A stretch of 64,000 bases of DNA from Desulfobacterales bacterium (GCA_030066985.1 JASJAN010000013.1:26489-90488), one strand, 5' to 3'; counted from the first letter of the stretch, positions 49,987-59,115 are shown. Notes: generated from the sequence alone by a model not told the origin. A program made the numbers and translations.

Positions 49987-51051
49987 ATGAAACTGGATGA
50001 AATAATTGATGGAATTAAGCCGGTTGATCAGGGATGGATTGAAAAAGCGCAAGAGCGGACTGCACAACTGGTGATGCCCACCCGGGCCCTGGGGCGACTG
50101 CATGACATATCCGAACGGTTCTGTGGTATCCAGCAAACATTGCAACCCTCGATTGATAAAAAAGCAGTTTTGATAATGGCTGGGGATCATGGCGTGGTGA
50201 CGGAGGGTGTCAGCGCCTACCCCCAGGAGGTGACCCCCGCCATGGTCCAGACCTTTTTGGTCGGTGGGGCCGGCATAAATGCCATCTCCCGTCAGGTGGG
50301 TGCAGATGTTTGGGTGGTGGATATGGGGATCATACCTTCGCTGGATGTCAGTGATATGCCTGGCGCCGACCGTTTAATTGTTGAAAAGGTTGGCAGCGGA
50401 ACGGATAATTTTATTAAAAAACCGGCCATGTCCCAGCCGGATGCGGAAAAAGCAATGCTCATTGGCTTTAAGCAGGCTTCCAAACGGATTGAAGCGGGTG
50501 CTGATATTATGGGTACCGGCGATATGGGCATTGGTAACACCACACCCTCAGCGGCCATCGGTGCCGTTTTGTGTGGGGCCTCGCTGGATGAAATGGTCGG
50601 CCGCGGCACCGGCGTTGATGATGCTGGATTGGCGCGCAAGCGTGACATCGTGCGGCAGGCAATCGAGGTTAATATCCCCGATCCTGAAAACGGACTGGAT
50701 GTTTTGGCCAAAGTCGGTGGCTTTGAAATCGGCGGTATTGCCGGAACCATCCTTGCCGGCGCCTATCACCAACGGGCCATCGTTGTCGACGGATTTATCT
50801 CAACCGCCGGAGCTCTGATTGCGCACGCGTTGTGTCCAACGGTAAAAGATTATCTGTTTGCCGGGCACTGTTCTGCAGAGGTCGGCCATCGCATCATGTT
50901 AAAGACTTTGGGCCTTGAGCCCATCCTGGATCTGGGCATGCGCCTGGGGGAAGGCACCGGTGCCGCCTTGGCAATGGGGGTTATCGAAAGTGCGCTTCGC
51001 ATGTTTAAGGAGGTGTTAACTTTTGAAGAAGCCGGTGTCGCCAACAAATAA
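49987..51051 (+). CDS. cobT: Nicotinate-nucleotide:dimethylbenzimidazole phosphoribosyltransferase CobT
   Basis: About 354 residues. The enzyme makes alpha-ribazole phosphate from nicotinate mononucleotide and a lower-ligand base. MKLDEIIDGIKPVDQGWIEKAQERTAQLVMPTRALGRLHDISERF (in pieces) is the typical start; GDHGVVTEGVSAYPQEVTPAMV, GTGDMGIGNTTPSAA and FDLGMRLGEGTGAAL-type motifs follow (ILDLGMRLGEGTGAALAMG). ATG 49987 is preferred because AAAGGAA lies ahead; an ATG at 49963 has no ribosome binding site. No DMB-synthesis gene is seen, so the base may be imported or phenolic. Confidence 0.93.
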   Translation: MKLDEIIDGIKPVDQGWIEKAQERTAQLVMPTRALGRLHDISERFCGIQQTLQPSIDKKAVLIMAGDHGVVTEGVSAYPQEVTPAMVQTFLVGGAGINAISRQVGADVWVVDMGIIPSLDVSDMPGADRLIVEKVGSGTDNFIKKPAMSQPDAEKAMLIGFKQASKRIEAGADIMGTGDMGIGNTTPSAAIGAVLCGASLDEMVGRGTGVDDAGLARKRDIVRQAIEVNIPDPENGLDVLAKVGGFEIGGIAGTILAGAYHQRAIVVDGFISTAGALIAHALCPTVKDYLFAGHCSAEVGHRIMLKTLGLEPILDLGMRLGEGTGAALAMGVIESALRMFKEVLTFEEAGVANK

Positions 51052-51084
51052 ATACCGGCTTTTAAGGCCTCATCACTTGACCGA

Positions 51085-51165
51085 ATGGCTGCGTTATAAG
51101 CCGCTTCAAAATGCTCGAGTACTGACGTGTACACTCCACTTTTGAAGCGGCTCAAGCCTTGCCCT
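51085..51165. repeat. Repeat R4 (core TACTGACGTGTACACTCC)
   Basis: GCCGCTTCAAAATGCTCGAG...CTCCACTTTTGAAGCGGC: inverted arms around the core, so it can form a long hairpin just after cobT. It is a sister of R3 on the other side of cobT. Confidence 0.65.
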
Positions 51166-51240
51166 CGATCAAGATCTAAAGCCCTAAAAGCCGGTTTCGT
51201 AATTTAACTTTATTCCTCGCGCTTGTTGAATACATTAGTG

Positions 51241-51297
51241 TATTAAAAATAGATGTGAAATCCCGTATCCATGCGGGACCCTGAACCAAAACCTAAC
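51241..51297 (+). other. Conserved hairpin module B, downstream of cobT
   Basis: Second copy of the 49824 module: TTAAAAATAGATGTGAAATC, then the TCCCGTAT/ATGCGGGA hairpin and CCAAAACCTAACC. Here the downstream part merges into a terminator. Confidence 0.45.
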
Positions 51298-51324
51298 CGT
51301 TTTGAAACGAGTTTAGGTTTTTTT
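51288..51324 (+). terminator. Rho-independent terminator after cobT
   Basis: AAACCTAA (51289-51296) pairs with TTAGGTTT (51313-51320), followed by TTTT. It ends the cobT transcript after module B. Confidence 0.65.
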
Positions 51325-51369
51325 CCTTCGGACGAATCAAAGACCCTTAAAAGCCGGTTTTACTATTTA

Positions 51370-51520
51370 GTTTTCTGTCTTCTGCTTGCCGCGGCGACTT
51401 GTCCGGCGAAGTTTTAACGAAGACGGAAGCTCCTTAGAGCGAAGACGGGTCCTCTGACTTCTGACCTCTGACCTCTGAAATCTGCCGTCTGTCGTCTGTT
51501 CTCTGTCTTCTGTCCGGCAA
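51370..51520. repeat. Degenerate repeat array A6 (TTCTGTCTTCTG / CTGACCTCTGA)
   Basis: Units of TTCTGTCTTCTG, CTTCTGACCTCTG and GTCTGTCGTCTG run for ~150 bp. It overlaps the end of cbiO, whose frame stays open through it, adding a DRRQ/RTDDRRQ-type tail. Confidence 0.6.
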
Positions 51521-52330
51521 ACCCTGTCGCCGATCTTCCGTCCTGAATCTGCGGTCATGGGTGTGATCATGTGCGGCATGCGTTGGTTCAGCGTCTTCTG
51601 ATATCGCATGCTGATGCGGATAGACCCCGTGTTCGTGTGCGTGTACGTGCTCGTGCAGATGTAATTCTTGATCTACCAGGATTTTTCCGTCTTGCATCGT
51701 GTATATGGCCCCGGCAGTTGCGGATAATAAATCAAAATCATGAGAAATCAGAATGAAGGAAAGATCGATGTCGCGCAAAATGTCAGTCAGTTTTGCTTTG
51801 GTCTTCATATCCAGGCCGTTCATGGGTTCGTCGAGCAACAGAATTTCAGGTTCCATAGCCAGGACAGTGGCCAAAGACACAAGACGCTTTTCACCACCTG
51901 ACAATTTAAACGTGATGCGGTCCTCGAATTCATCCAAACCTAAGAAATTCAGTGTTTTACGCGCGATCTGAACCGCATCGCTTTTTGATTTGCCCAGATT
52001 TAAGGGGCCAAAGGCAACATCTTCGAGTACGGTCGGGCTAAACAGCTGATCATCAGCATCCTGAAAAAGAAGACCGATGCGCCGGCGAACGTCGGTAAAA
52101 TCGCTATCTTCTTTAACAGACCGGCCGAAGATCTCCACTTTACCGGATATAGGCTTCAGCAGCCCCATTATAATGTGCAATAAGGTAGACTTGCCGCTGC
52201 CATTAGGAGCAATTAAACCGATCTGGCTGCCTTGATGCAATTGAAAATCGAGCTGGTCGAGTATCTGCGGGCCGCCCGGATATTTGAAAGAAATACCTTC
52301 AAGATTTATCAGTAAATTGTTTTGTTGCAT
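51434..52330 (-). CDS. cbiO: Ni/Co ECF transporter ATP-binding protein CbiO (NikO) with His-rich tail
   Basis: This 298-residue ATPase has Walker A GLIAPNGSGKSTLLHI near 35-50, signature LSGGEKRLVSLATVLAM and Walker B LLLDEPMNGLD. After residue ~225 comes a His-rich tail (HLHEHVHAHEHGVYPHQH, then HAAHDHTHD), which probably binds Ni or Co. The last ~35 residues (RTEDRRQ, RQRTDDRRQ) are translated from repeat array A6 and are unlikely to be native. It powers the CbiM/CbiQ/NikL importer encoded upstream. Confidence 0.92.
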   Translation of the reverse strand: MQQNNLLINLEGISFKYPGGPQILDQLDFQLHQGSQIGLIAPNGSGKSTLLHIIMGLLKPISGKVEIFGRSVKEDSDFTDVRRRIGLLFQDADDQLFSPTVLEDVAFGPLNLGKSKSDAVQIARKTLNFLGLDEFEDRITFKLSGGEKRLVSLATVLAMEPEILLLDEPMNGLDMKTKAKLTDILRDIDLSFILISHDFDLLSATAGAIYTMQDGKILVDQELHLHEHVHAHEHGVYPHQHAISEDAEPTHAAHDHTHDRRFRTEDRRQGLPDRRQRTDDRRQISEVRGQKSEDPSSL

Positions 52331-52465
52331 GACAATGTAACCTGTTTCTATGGGAGTTTGAGATTCGTTTTTTTACGACAAACATACGAATGACCGAAAT
52401 TGCTAAAGAATATAATAATTTCAATATTTTAGATATTTAGATTTCACGGTTTCAACCATAAGCTA

Positions 52466-53224
52466 CTAAACAATACTTGACCATTCCATCAATGCCAGCC
52501 AGACGATGACAACTGTCATGGCTATGGCAAAAATCCAACTTGTCGAATTGACCTGAAATTCCTGCAGACTGTGAAATTTACCCTTAAACCCCCGACACTG
52601 CATGGCCTGGTGCACGCGTTCGGCCCGGGAGGCCGCGCGGACAAAGAGCATGCCCACAACATAAGCGTAGGTTCGATATGTATTGGTATTGGTGCCCGGA
52701 CGGAACCCTCTGATTTTAGCCGCTCTTACCAAGCGGGAATATTCCTGCTCGATGACAAACACATAGCGGTAGGTCATCAGTAGAAGTTGCACGATTTTTC
52801 CAGGAACATGCAAACGATAAAGCGAATGGCCCAGTGTGGCGAGTGACATGGTTGCCACTAAAGCAATTAGTGCCAGCAGGATTGCATTCGACTTTAATGT
52901 GATCTGGGCGGCAAGCACCACCCCGGGCCGATAAACAGCAAAAGAGCCGATATGTGTCAGAACATCTCCTTGAAAAGTAAACGGCAATAACAGCCACAAC
53001 AAAAAGATGAAAACATTGACCAAAAGCAACCTTTTGATGACCTGGATGAGACTGATGCGAGAAATGACGACCAAAAGCGCAGCGACCACCAGGGCGACAA
53101 TCAAAACGGAGAATTGATACGACAAGGCAACCACAAACGCATAGCCACATGTCAGAGCGACACGAATTCTGGGATCCAGCCGATGAATGACTGAGCTGCC
53201 GGTTGCAAAGGGTTCACTGATCAT
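52466..53224 (-). CDS. cbiQ: Ni/Co ECF transporter transmembrane protein CbiQ (NikQ)
   Basis: This 252-residue membrane protein couples the ATPase to the substrate-binding membrane unit. LDPRIRVALTCGYAFVVAL, the T-component start, is followed by four to five hydrophobic segments and the cytoplasmic coupling motifs AAKIRGFRPGTNTNTYR and RVHQAMQCRGFKGKFH. It lies between nikL and cbiO on the minus strand. Confidence 0.92.
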   Translation of the reverse strand: MISEPFATGSSVIHRLDPRIRVALTCGYAFVVALSYQFSVLIVALVVAALLVVISRISLIQVIKRLLLVNVFIFLLWLLLPFTFQGDVLTHIGSFAVYRPGVVLAAQITLKSNAILLALIALVATMSLATLGHSLYRLHVPGKIVQLLLMTYRYVFVIEQEYSRLVRAAKIRGFRPGTNTNTYRTYAYVVGMLFVRAASRAERVHQAMQCRGFKGKFHSLQEFQVNSTSWIFAIAMTVVIVWLALMEWSSIV

Positions 53225-53300
53225 ATTTCAATCGCTTTACTTATCCACAAATATGCACAAGATAAAGATCATAATGGTAAAGGGAAAGATTTCGTAGCAT

Positions 53301-53807
53301 TTAATTTGTCGTGCTTTCGTGGTTTTGTTCTTTTATTTTACGTTTACGGGTTGCGGCAGCGACAGCCGCCAAGGTGAAGATACAGCCTAAGCCGATAAGG
53401 ATGTTTTTAACAGGCAGGCCTTTTTCTGCGGCTGGCCTATTTTTAGAGGCGGGCATCTCAATATCAGCGGCACTTATTGTCCACTCAGCCCTATGGCCCT
53501 CGCCGGCATCTATAATAATTTTAAGATCGGTCTTCTTTGGTATCTTAAACGAAAATTCACCAGTTTCATTGGTCATGCCGCTCAGCAGCTCTCTTCCTTC
53601 AGAATCAAAGACGGTAATTTTACCGGCATTTACATGTCTGCCACCACTGAATTTGCTCTCGACATGGATCATATCGCCTTCGATCCAGGCGAAAAGATTC
53701 ACCCGGTGGGCAGTTCCAGGCGCGGGTAAAATCCATGCCAAGCAGATAATAAAAAATAAGAAGAAAATCGTCTTTGCCAAGTTATGTTTACTGAAATTGG
53801 GTTTCAT
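53301..53807 (-). CDS. NikL/CbiL-type accessory protein of Ni/Co importer
   Basis: This 168-residue protein has an N-terminal signal segment (AKTIFFLFFIICLAWILPAPGTAHRV), an extracytoplasmic beta-rich carboxypeptidase-regulatory-like domain (GKITVFDSEGRELLSGMTNETGEFSF) and a C-terminal transmembrane helix (ILIGLGCIFTLAAVAAAT) with a basic tail. A His follows the signal cleavage region. This architecture and its place between cbiM and cbiQ match NikL of nickel/cobalt ECF importers. The order NikK-M-L-Q-O suggests nickel or cobalt uptake. Confidence 0.82.
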   Translation of the reverse strand: MKPNFSKHNLAKTIFFLFFIICLAWILPAPGTAHRVNLFAWIEGDMIHVESKFSGGRHVNAGKITVFDSEGRELLSGMTNETGEFSFKIPKKTDLKIIIDAGEGHRAEWTISAADIEMPASKNRPAAEKGLPVKNILIGLGCIFTLAAVAAATRKRKIKEQNHESTTN

Positions 53808-53853
53808 CGGAATGTTTCGCTCACCTGTTATAATTTAAAAGTTGATAGGGTTT

Positions 53854-54462
53854 CTACTCTTCAGGAAAACCGGGTAGCAGTGTGGGTTGAACTTTCTTGA
53901 GAAAAGCCACACACATGGCTGTGATAAGGCCTTCAATAATCATTACGGGAATGTGACCTGCAATAACGATGGCCGAGACTTCGAAAAAATTTTCTTCGGT
54001 AAACACAAGCGCCAACCCCAGCACAAGGGCGCTCAACATAACAGATAAAAATCCACAGGCAAAAGCTGCCGACAGTGCCAGTTTTGATTTTTTATGAAGA
54101 AAGGGGCTGCAAACCAGATAGCACAGCACCGCCGGTAACGCCGTAATAATGGTATTGACCCCCAAAACAGTGATGCCGCCAAATTGAAACAGCACAGCCT
54201 GCAGAACGAGCGCCACCAGGATGGCTGGAAAAGCGGCCCAACCGAGAAGCAAACCCACTAAACCATTGAGAACCAGGTGAGCATTGGCAGGTCCGATGGG
54301 CACATGAACCAGCGAAGCGACAAAAAATGCGGCCGACAGCATTCCGGCTTTGGCAATGTGGTCATAGTCGAGTTTTCTGAGCCCGATGGCCGTACCAACT
54401 GCCGCCAGTGCCCCTCCGGATATGAGTACAGGACCGGATAAAACCCCTTCTGAAATATGCAT
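53854..54462 (-). CDS. cbiM: Ni/Co ECF transporter substrate-specific component CbiM (NikM)
   Basis: This 202-residue membrane protein starts MHISEGVLSGPVLISGG, the metal-binding N-terminus in which Met1-His2 coordinate Ni or Co. PIGPANAHLVLNGLVGLLLGWAAFPAILVALVLQAVLFQFGGITVLGVN (in pieces) is the family core. About six hydrophobic segments are seen. Metal specificity cannot be read from sequence alone; the cobalamin surroundings favour cobalt, the NikKL partners favour nickel. Confidence 0.94.
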   Translation of the reverse strand: MHISEGVLSGPVLISGGALAAVGTAIGLRKLDYDHIAKAGMLSAAFFVASLVHVPIGPANAHLVLNGLVGLLLGWAAFPAILVALVLQAVLFQFGGITVLGVNTIITALPAVLCYLVCSPFLHKKSKLALSAAFACGFLSVMLSALVLGLALVFTEENFFEVSAIVIAGHIPVMIIEGLITAMCVAFLKKVQPTLLPGFPEE

Positions 54463-54733
54463 TACATTGCTCCGTATTACTTAACTATTGCTGTATTGGG
54501 ATGATGGCATACTGTAGAGATGGTATTCTTTGACAATCACTATTGATACGAATCAGCAACTTGTCAATCTCTGAGTGTGAAAGCACTGTATATCTGGCGT
54601 TTTAACTGCCTTCAACACGAGCCGGCGTTCAGAGTTCAGTCGGTCAAGCCAGCCGAATGCGACGTATCAAAGTCTTCTTGCGGAAGGTTCAGGTGCTGGA
54701 TTTCCAAGAGGAATTTAATCAAGAAGCTTAAGA

Positions 54734-55522
54734 TCATTTTTGCCAGTTGTGAAACTTCACCCAGATGACGGCCCCGAGCTCCACGTCTTTTTCCTGTCCA
54801 TTGTGTTTTAGTTTAAAATCTGCAGGATTCAAAGCGGCAAAACCCCACCATCCGGCTACCGGTGCAGCGTAGGTGAATACACCGTTGCCGTCGGCTTTAA
54901 TGGTCTGGGTAATCATATACGCGGTTGGTGCCGAATATGTATTGTCGCGGTTATAATATTCGACTTCTACCTCGGCAAAGGGTACGGGCTTGCCATTCAG
55001 TTTAACAATTCCCTGAAAGACATTGCCGGCGTACAAACCAAATGGTTTGGCCAACGGCACAATCTCGGTCTTTAACCCGATTTCGCTATCCCAGCCGTCA
55101 TCGTCGCCAAAGGCGGTCACTACCGTTTTGGTATGATGGATGATAAATGAATCCTCGGTCGGCTCCCAATAGGGTTGCGGTTCCATATAAAACACATACA
55201 CGCCCGGGCGTTTGACCGGAAATGCTGCCTGCCAACCGCTGTGGCCCATTACCCGGGTTGCTTTCAGCAATTGCAATAGGTCTTGCTTTTTGTCGCCCAC
55301 AAATACCTGAAATGCTTTTGGCTTAACCAATTCCATACCCACCATTTCAAAAGGGTGGGAAAAGGAAAGGGTGATATCTATCGTGCGTTTGTCTTGCTGC
55401 ATCACCATCGAATCAGATGGAATCAGCATGCCGTAGTGCGCCAAGGAGGCATTTGCGGAAAAAAGTGTCATGAAAAAAATACCAACGAAGAACAATCTTT
55501 TGCTCATTTCCTTTCCTTTCAT
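54734..55522 (-). CDS. DUF4198 periplasmic protein, NikK-like component of Ni/Co importer
   Basis: This 262-residue exported protein has a signal peptide ([23 protein letters not shown]) followed by a mature N-terminus with His (AHYGML), then a DUF4198 beta-sandwich: [46 protein letters not shown] and [25 protein letters not shown]. NikK proteins accompany NikM/L and probably help capture metal. It is the first gene of the importer operon, followed by a 271-bp gap before cbiM. Confidence 0.8.
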   Translation of the reverse strand: MKGKEMSKRLFFVGIFFMTLFSANASLAHYGMLIPSDSMVMQQDKRTIDITLSFSHPFEMVGMELVKPKAFQVFVGDKKQDLLQLLKATRVMGHSGWQAAFPVKRPGVYVFYMEPQPYWEPTEDSFIIHHTKTVVTAFGDDDGWDSEIGLKTEIVPLAKPFGLYAGNVFQGIVKLNGKPVPFAEVEVEYYNRDNTYSAPTAYMITQTIKADGNGVFTYAAPVAGWWGFAALNPADFKLKHNGQEKDVELGAVIWVKFHNWQK

Positions 55523-55635
55523 AATTTTCCTTGTTATTTTTTATGCAAGACTCAGGCAGCACCTGGATGACTCGCCCCCCGGGTGAAAATAGATAAGAAA
55601 TCTAAATAAGGGTTATTTAATTTAAACACAAAAAA

Positions 55636-55664
55636 AATATTGTCATCTATTTTGATGCAATATT
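55636..55664. promoter_or_regulatory. Candidate operator palindrome upstream of the Ni/Co importer
   Basis: AATATTGTCATC and GATGCAATATT flank TATTTT, an inverted repeat with one extra base in the left arm. It lies about 115 bp before the nikK-like gene and just past the stop of the 55671 gene. A metal-responsive regulator is plausible but not shown. Confidence 0.4.
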
Positions 55665-55670
55665 CAGGTA

Positions 55671-58076
55671 TTATTTTCCTCGTATGAGTTCCTTGTACGC
55701 TAAAGAGCCTCTGATATTATCCAGGTCAGCGTCGTTTTTGATGCTTTCCCAATTGGAGTATCCCTTTTCAATCGCTTTTTGCAGCCACTTAATCGAATCA
55801 TCCACGTGTCTTAACCGCGAATACATACAGGCAATATTGTAGTGGGTCTCGGCATCATCCGGTGCGTAATTCAGTATATCTAAAAATACCGTCAATGCTT
55901 TGTAATATTCCTTGTTGGCCGCCGTAACCAAAGCCAAATTGTTGAGGGCCTGCAAAAATTTAGGGTCCAGCAGAAGCGCCTTATTATACTGCTGCACGGC
56001 TTGAGATGGGTCGCCCTTGCGAAAATAAAGATTTCCCAGTTGAAAGTGCAATTCCGCATTGTCCGGCACATCTTTCACCAATATCTGAAGTCGTGAAATT
56101 TCCGTTTCGATTTCTTCCTTAATGGCTTGAGCTCTTTTAAGATTGTTTTCGGCTTTCACGAAGTCTGAATTTATTTGCAACGCTTTTTGAAATTGGCTGA
56201 TCGCCGCTTCTATTTTGCCCTCCTGCATCAAGGCAATGCCCAGATTGTTGTTGGCTTCAACCAGGTTTGGGTCCATTTGCAGAGCGATACTGCAATATTT
56301 GATCGCTTTTTCTGTATCACCACGACTTAGAAACACGCTGCCCAGATTACTGTATGCTTCAGGATAATCAGGTTGCAAATCAATGGCTTTAAAATAGTGT
56401 GAAATACCCTGATCTATTTTACCTTGCTCTACCAACACGCCGCCTAAGTTGAAATGCGCCACAGCATAGTATGGTCTTATTTCCAAAGCGTTTTTATAAA
56501 ATTCTGTGGCCTCATCTGCTCTACCTTTTGCTGCCAGGAGGGCGCCCATATTGTTGTGCGCTTCCGCCAGATCGGGTTTCAATTGCAAAGCCTTCTTATA
56601 GTGCTCAAAAGCCTCATCCGGCTTGCCTTGCTTTTCCATGGCGTCACCCAGATTTACATAGACTTGGGCTTTATTCGGATTAATCTCTATGGCTTTTTGA
56701 TAATATGGAATCGCTTCGTCTATTTTGTCCAGGTGCGAATACTCAGCACCTAAATTAAAGTGCGGTCTGGCCTTGTTGGGAGATTTTTTAACTACGTCGG
56801 ACCAAAGGGTTATGCCGTTTTCCCATACCTGGTTTCGCTGGTAGGTCCAGAACGATAGCATTATGACAAATACGCCAAGAATCCCTACCCTGATCCACTC
56901 CCACTTTATATATCGATATGCAATTAGGACCGGGATCAAACACACCAACATGGAGGGCAGATAATTGCGGTGTTCGAAAATAATGGCAAGGGGTATAACG
57001 GATGACTCTATGACCAGGTTGCCGAAAAACCATAAAATGCAAAAGGAGATCAAACGCTCTTTGCGGGACAGATAAACACTCAGTATGAGCAGGCCAATGA
57101 TCAGGCTTAATGAAATTAACGTGGTAACCGGATCGACCAAAGAATAAGAAAGCGGAAAGTCGTAATCCAGATTAAGCCGGGACGGATAGGGGAAAAAGAT
57201 GAGACTTAAATAATAGATGACCACCCGGGGCTGGGTCAGCACTCTTTGCAGGATGGTAAATTCCCCTTTGGAATAATCTCCGATTGAAGATAATTTCTCG
57301 ACCGGATCCGTTCCCAGATATATAAAAGATAAGATCCCAAAAAGAACCAGTACAACCAGAACGTATTTTAAGCTTCGTTTTAACCAATCTAAATTTCGGT
57401 CCTGCAGAAAATACCATTCATAGAGAAATATCAAAAATGGCAGGATGGCAGTGTTTTGCTTACATCCCAGTGAAAGAATCCACGATAGACCGGCGCATGT
57501 GAACCAGAACAATTTTCCTTTTTTAGTTTCCGCCAGCCGCCCTTTTACATAAAGCCAGAACGAAAGCACATAAAACAGGGTCGCGAGGCTGTTCAGCCTT
57601 TGCACGATATAAGTGACCGATTGGGTCTGTAGCGGGTGCACCAGCCAGAGCAGAGCGCCAAAGAAAGCGATGCTGTAAATGGTATGATCTTCTATGTTAG
57701 CAGATGGCAGGCTAATGGTTATTTTAATAAAGACATAGAGAACGATACCCGTTAAAATATGAATGATAATATTAACAACATGATAGCCCCAGAGCTGATA
57801 ATGATGAAAATAATAGTTTAAGGCAAAGCTAATATTGCCAACAGGTCTGGCTTCGGTTGATTTTTCACCAATGGCAGCCTTTATTAAATTATCGGCAGTC
57901 AGCTCGGTTATCCGAACGTCAGGATTCTTTACAATTCGGCCGATATCATCCAGCACCATGGGGCTTTCAAGTGTGTTGGAATAACTAAAATATCCTATCA
58001 GGGAAAAAACAAGAATTACCCCCGCGAACCATATAATAGAGTGCTTTATGTTTAACTTGTTGGAGTGGGTCATCAT
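55671..58076 (-). CDS. TMTC-like membrane protein with C-terminal TPR repeats
   Basis: This 801-residue protein has a hydrophobic N-terminal half (about residues 12-420) with roughly ten membrane segments and PMVLDDIGRIVKNPDVRI near 37, the DD motif region of TMTC/PMT-like glycosyltransferases. The C-terminal half carries about nine TPRs (IPYYQKAIEINPNKAQVYVNLGDAMEKQGKPDEAFEHYKKAL etc., from 445 to 770). It may transfer a lipid-linked sugar to protein, or organise the glycan machinery encoded downstream. Substrate unknown. Confidence 0.75.
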   Translation of the reverse strand: MMTHSNKLNIKHSIIWFAGVILVFSLIGYFSYSNTLESPMVLDDIGRIVKNPDVRITELTADNLIKAAIGEKSTEARPVGNISFALNYYFHHYQLWGYHVVNIIIHILTGIVLYVFIKITISLPSANIEDHTIYSIAFFGALLWLVHPLQTQSVTYIVQRLNSLATLFYVLSFWLYVKGRLAETKKGKLFWFTCAGLSWILSLGCKQNTAILPFLIFLYEWYFLQDRNLDWLKRSLKYVLVVLVLFGILSFIYLGTDPVEKLSSIGDYSKGEFTILQRVLTQPRVVIYYLSLIFFPYPSRLNLDYDFPLSYSLVDPVTTLISLSLIIGLLILSVYLSRKERLISFCILWFFGNLVIESSVIPLAIIFEHRNYLPSMLVCLIPVLIAYRYIKWEWIRVGILGVFVIMLSFWTYQRNQVWENGITLWSDVVKKSPNKARPHFNLGAEYSHLDKIDEAIPYYQKAIEINPNKAQVYVNLGDAMEKQGKPDEAFEHYKKALQLKPDLAEAHNNMGALLAAKGRADEATEFYKNALEIRPYYAVAHFNLGGVLVEQGKIDQGISHYFKAIDLQPDYPEAYSNLGSVFLSRGDTEKAIKYCSIALQMDPNLVEANNNLGIALMQEGKIEAAISQFQKALQINSDFVKAENNLKRAQAIKEEIETEISRLQILVKDVPDNAELHFQLGNLYFRKGDPSQAVQQYNKALLLDPKFLQALNNLALVTAANKEYYKALTVFLDILNYAPDDAETHYNIACMYSRLRHVDDSIKWLQKAIEKGYSNWESIKNDADLDNIRGSLAYKELIRGK

Positions 58077-58167
58077 TCTAACTACAGGCCCTTCCGCTGC
58101 GCCTGCTTCTTTCTTTTTATCTTAAAGTTTTACATAGAATACAATTTCAATAAATAGGCTTCACCTG

Positions 58168-59115
58168 TCACTCAAAGAGTTCAAAAATTCCCCCTACAAA
58201 GGCAATGATCAGCATCTGGGAAAAAAATAAGAGCCCAATGAGCACCCCTTTTTCAGGCGGCAAATTGAATAGCGTAAACAGATAGGCGTAAGCGCCTTCT
58301 CTTAGGCCGATGCCGGCAAAAGAAATGGGGATTGTTTGCAGTAACAGTACCAGTGAACCGATCCAGGTAACATCCATAAAGCCCAACGGAATTGATGCGG
58401 CTCTGAAAAGAATCAGCAGTCGGCAGATAAAGAATATCTGCCAGATAATGCTAAGCCCAAAAATCAAAAAAAAAGCGTTGGCATTCATTCTATCGAGGTG
58501 ATTTTTCTCAAAATAGGCGTCAACATCTATTTGTGTCTGAATTTTTCGCAATATTGAGTGAACCACCGATTTTATCAGATCCTGTATTGGTGAAAAAATA
58601 TAAAACAATATACAGAACAACACCAGACATATCCCGATGGCAGCGAATGGTAAGACACGACTTCCTAAGATTTCGATCTCAGAATTTGAACTATAGAAAA
58701 ATAGCGGAATCATCCCGCAGATGAGAAGTACCAGAATAAAGGTTAGCCGTTCGAATACAATCGTTGCAAAAAATTGTGCCCTGCCTTTTTTATTGCGGGT
58801 GACTTTTAGCCATCTGACAGCTTCCCTTCCGATGGCTGAGGGCAGGAAGAGCGCATAAAACAGCGCAATGAAATTTATTTTTACTAGTGATGATAACCTA
58901 TGGCTAATTGGGCTTCCTTTAATAAGAAAATAATACTTACCAGCCACGATGATGCCAGAAAACAGAGCAAGGAGTGTAGAAATCGCGTAAAGGCCAACGT
59001 TGATACTGCCGATGGCTGTCACCACCAAAGAGGCATCGATCTTAAAAAAAAGATATCCGATAAAAAGACAGGATATAGTAAATTTTAAGATTAGTTTTAG
59101 ATAGCGTCTATCCAT
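58168..59115 (-). CDS. Lysylphosphatidylglycerol synthase TM region/AglD-like (UPF0104) membrane protein
   Basis: This 315-residue protein has about eight hydrophobic helices. FYALFLPSAIGREAVRWLKVTR and LQTIPISFAGIGLREGAYAYLF are the conserved UPF0104 blocks. Such proteins act in glycolipid or aminoacyl-lipid flipping or transfer. Its start overlaps the sulfotransferase gene by 19 bp, so it belongs to the surface-glycan operon. It lacks the soluble MprF domain, so it is not an MprF. Confidence 0.8.
   Translation of the reverse strand: MDRRYLKLILKFTISCLFIGYLFFKIDASLVVTAIGSINVGLYAISTLLALFSGIIVAGKYYFLIKGSPISHRLSSLVKINFIALFYALFLPSAIGREAVRWLKVTRNKKGRAQFFATIVFERLTFILVLLICGMIPLFFYSSNSEIEILGSRVLPFAAIGICLVLFCILFYIFSPIQDLIKSVVHSILRKIQTQIDVDAYFEKNHLDRMNANAFFLIFGLSIIWQIFFICRLLILFRAASIPLGFMDVTWIGSLVLLLQTIPISFAGIGLREGAYAYLFTLFNLPPEKGVLIGLLFFSQMLIIAFVGGIFELFE

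Noticed and set aside
51367..51609. 80-codon minus-strand frame inside the end of cbiO
   Set aside because: It reads the degenerate repeat array in another frame; composition is repeat-derived.
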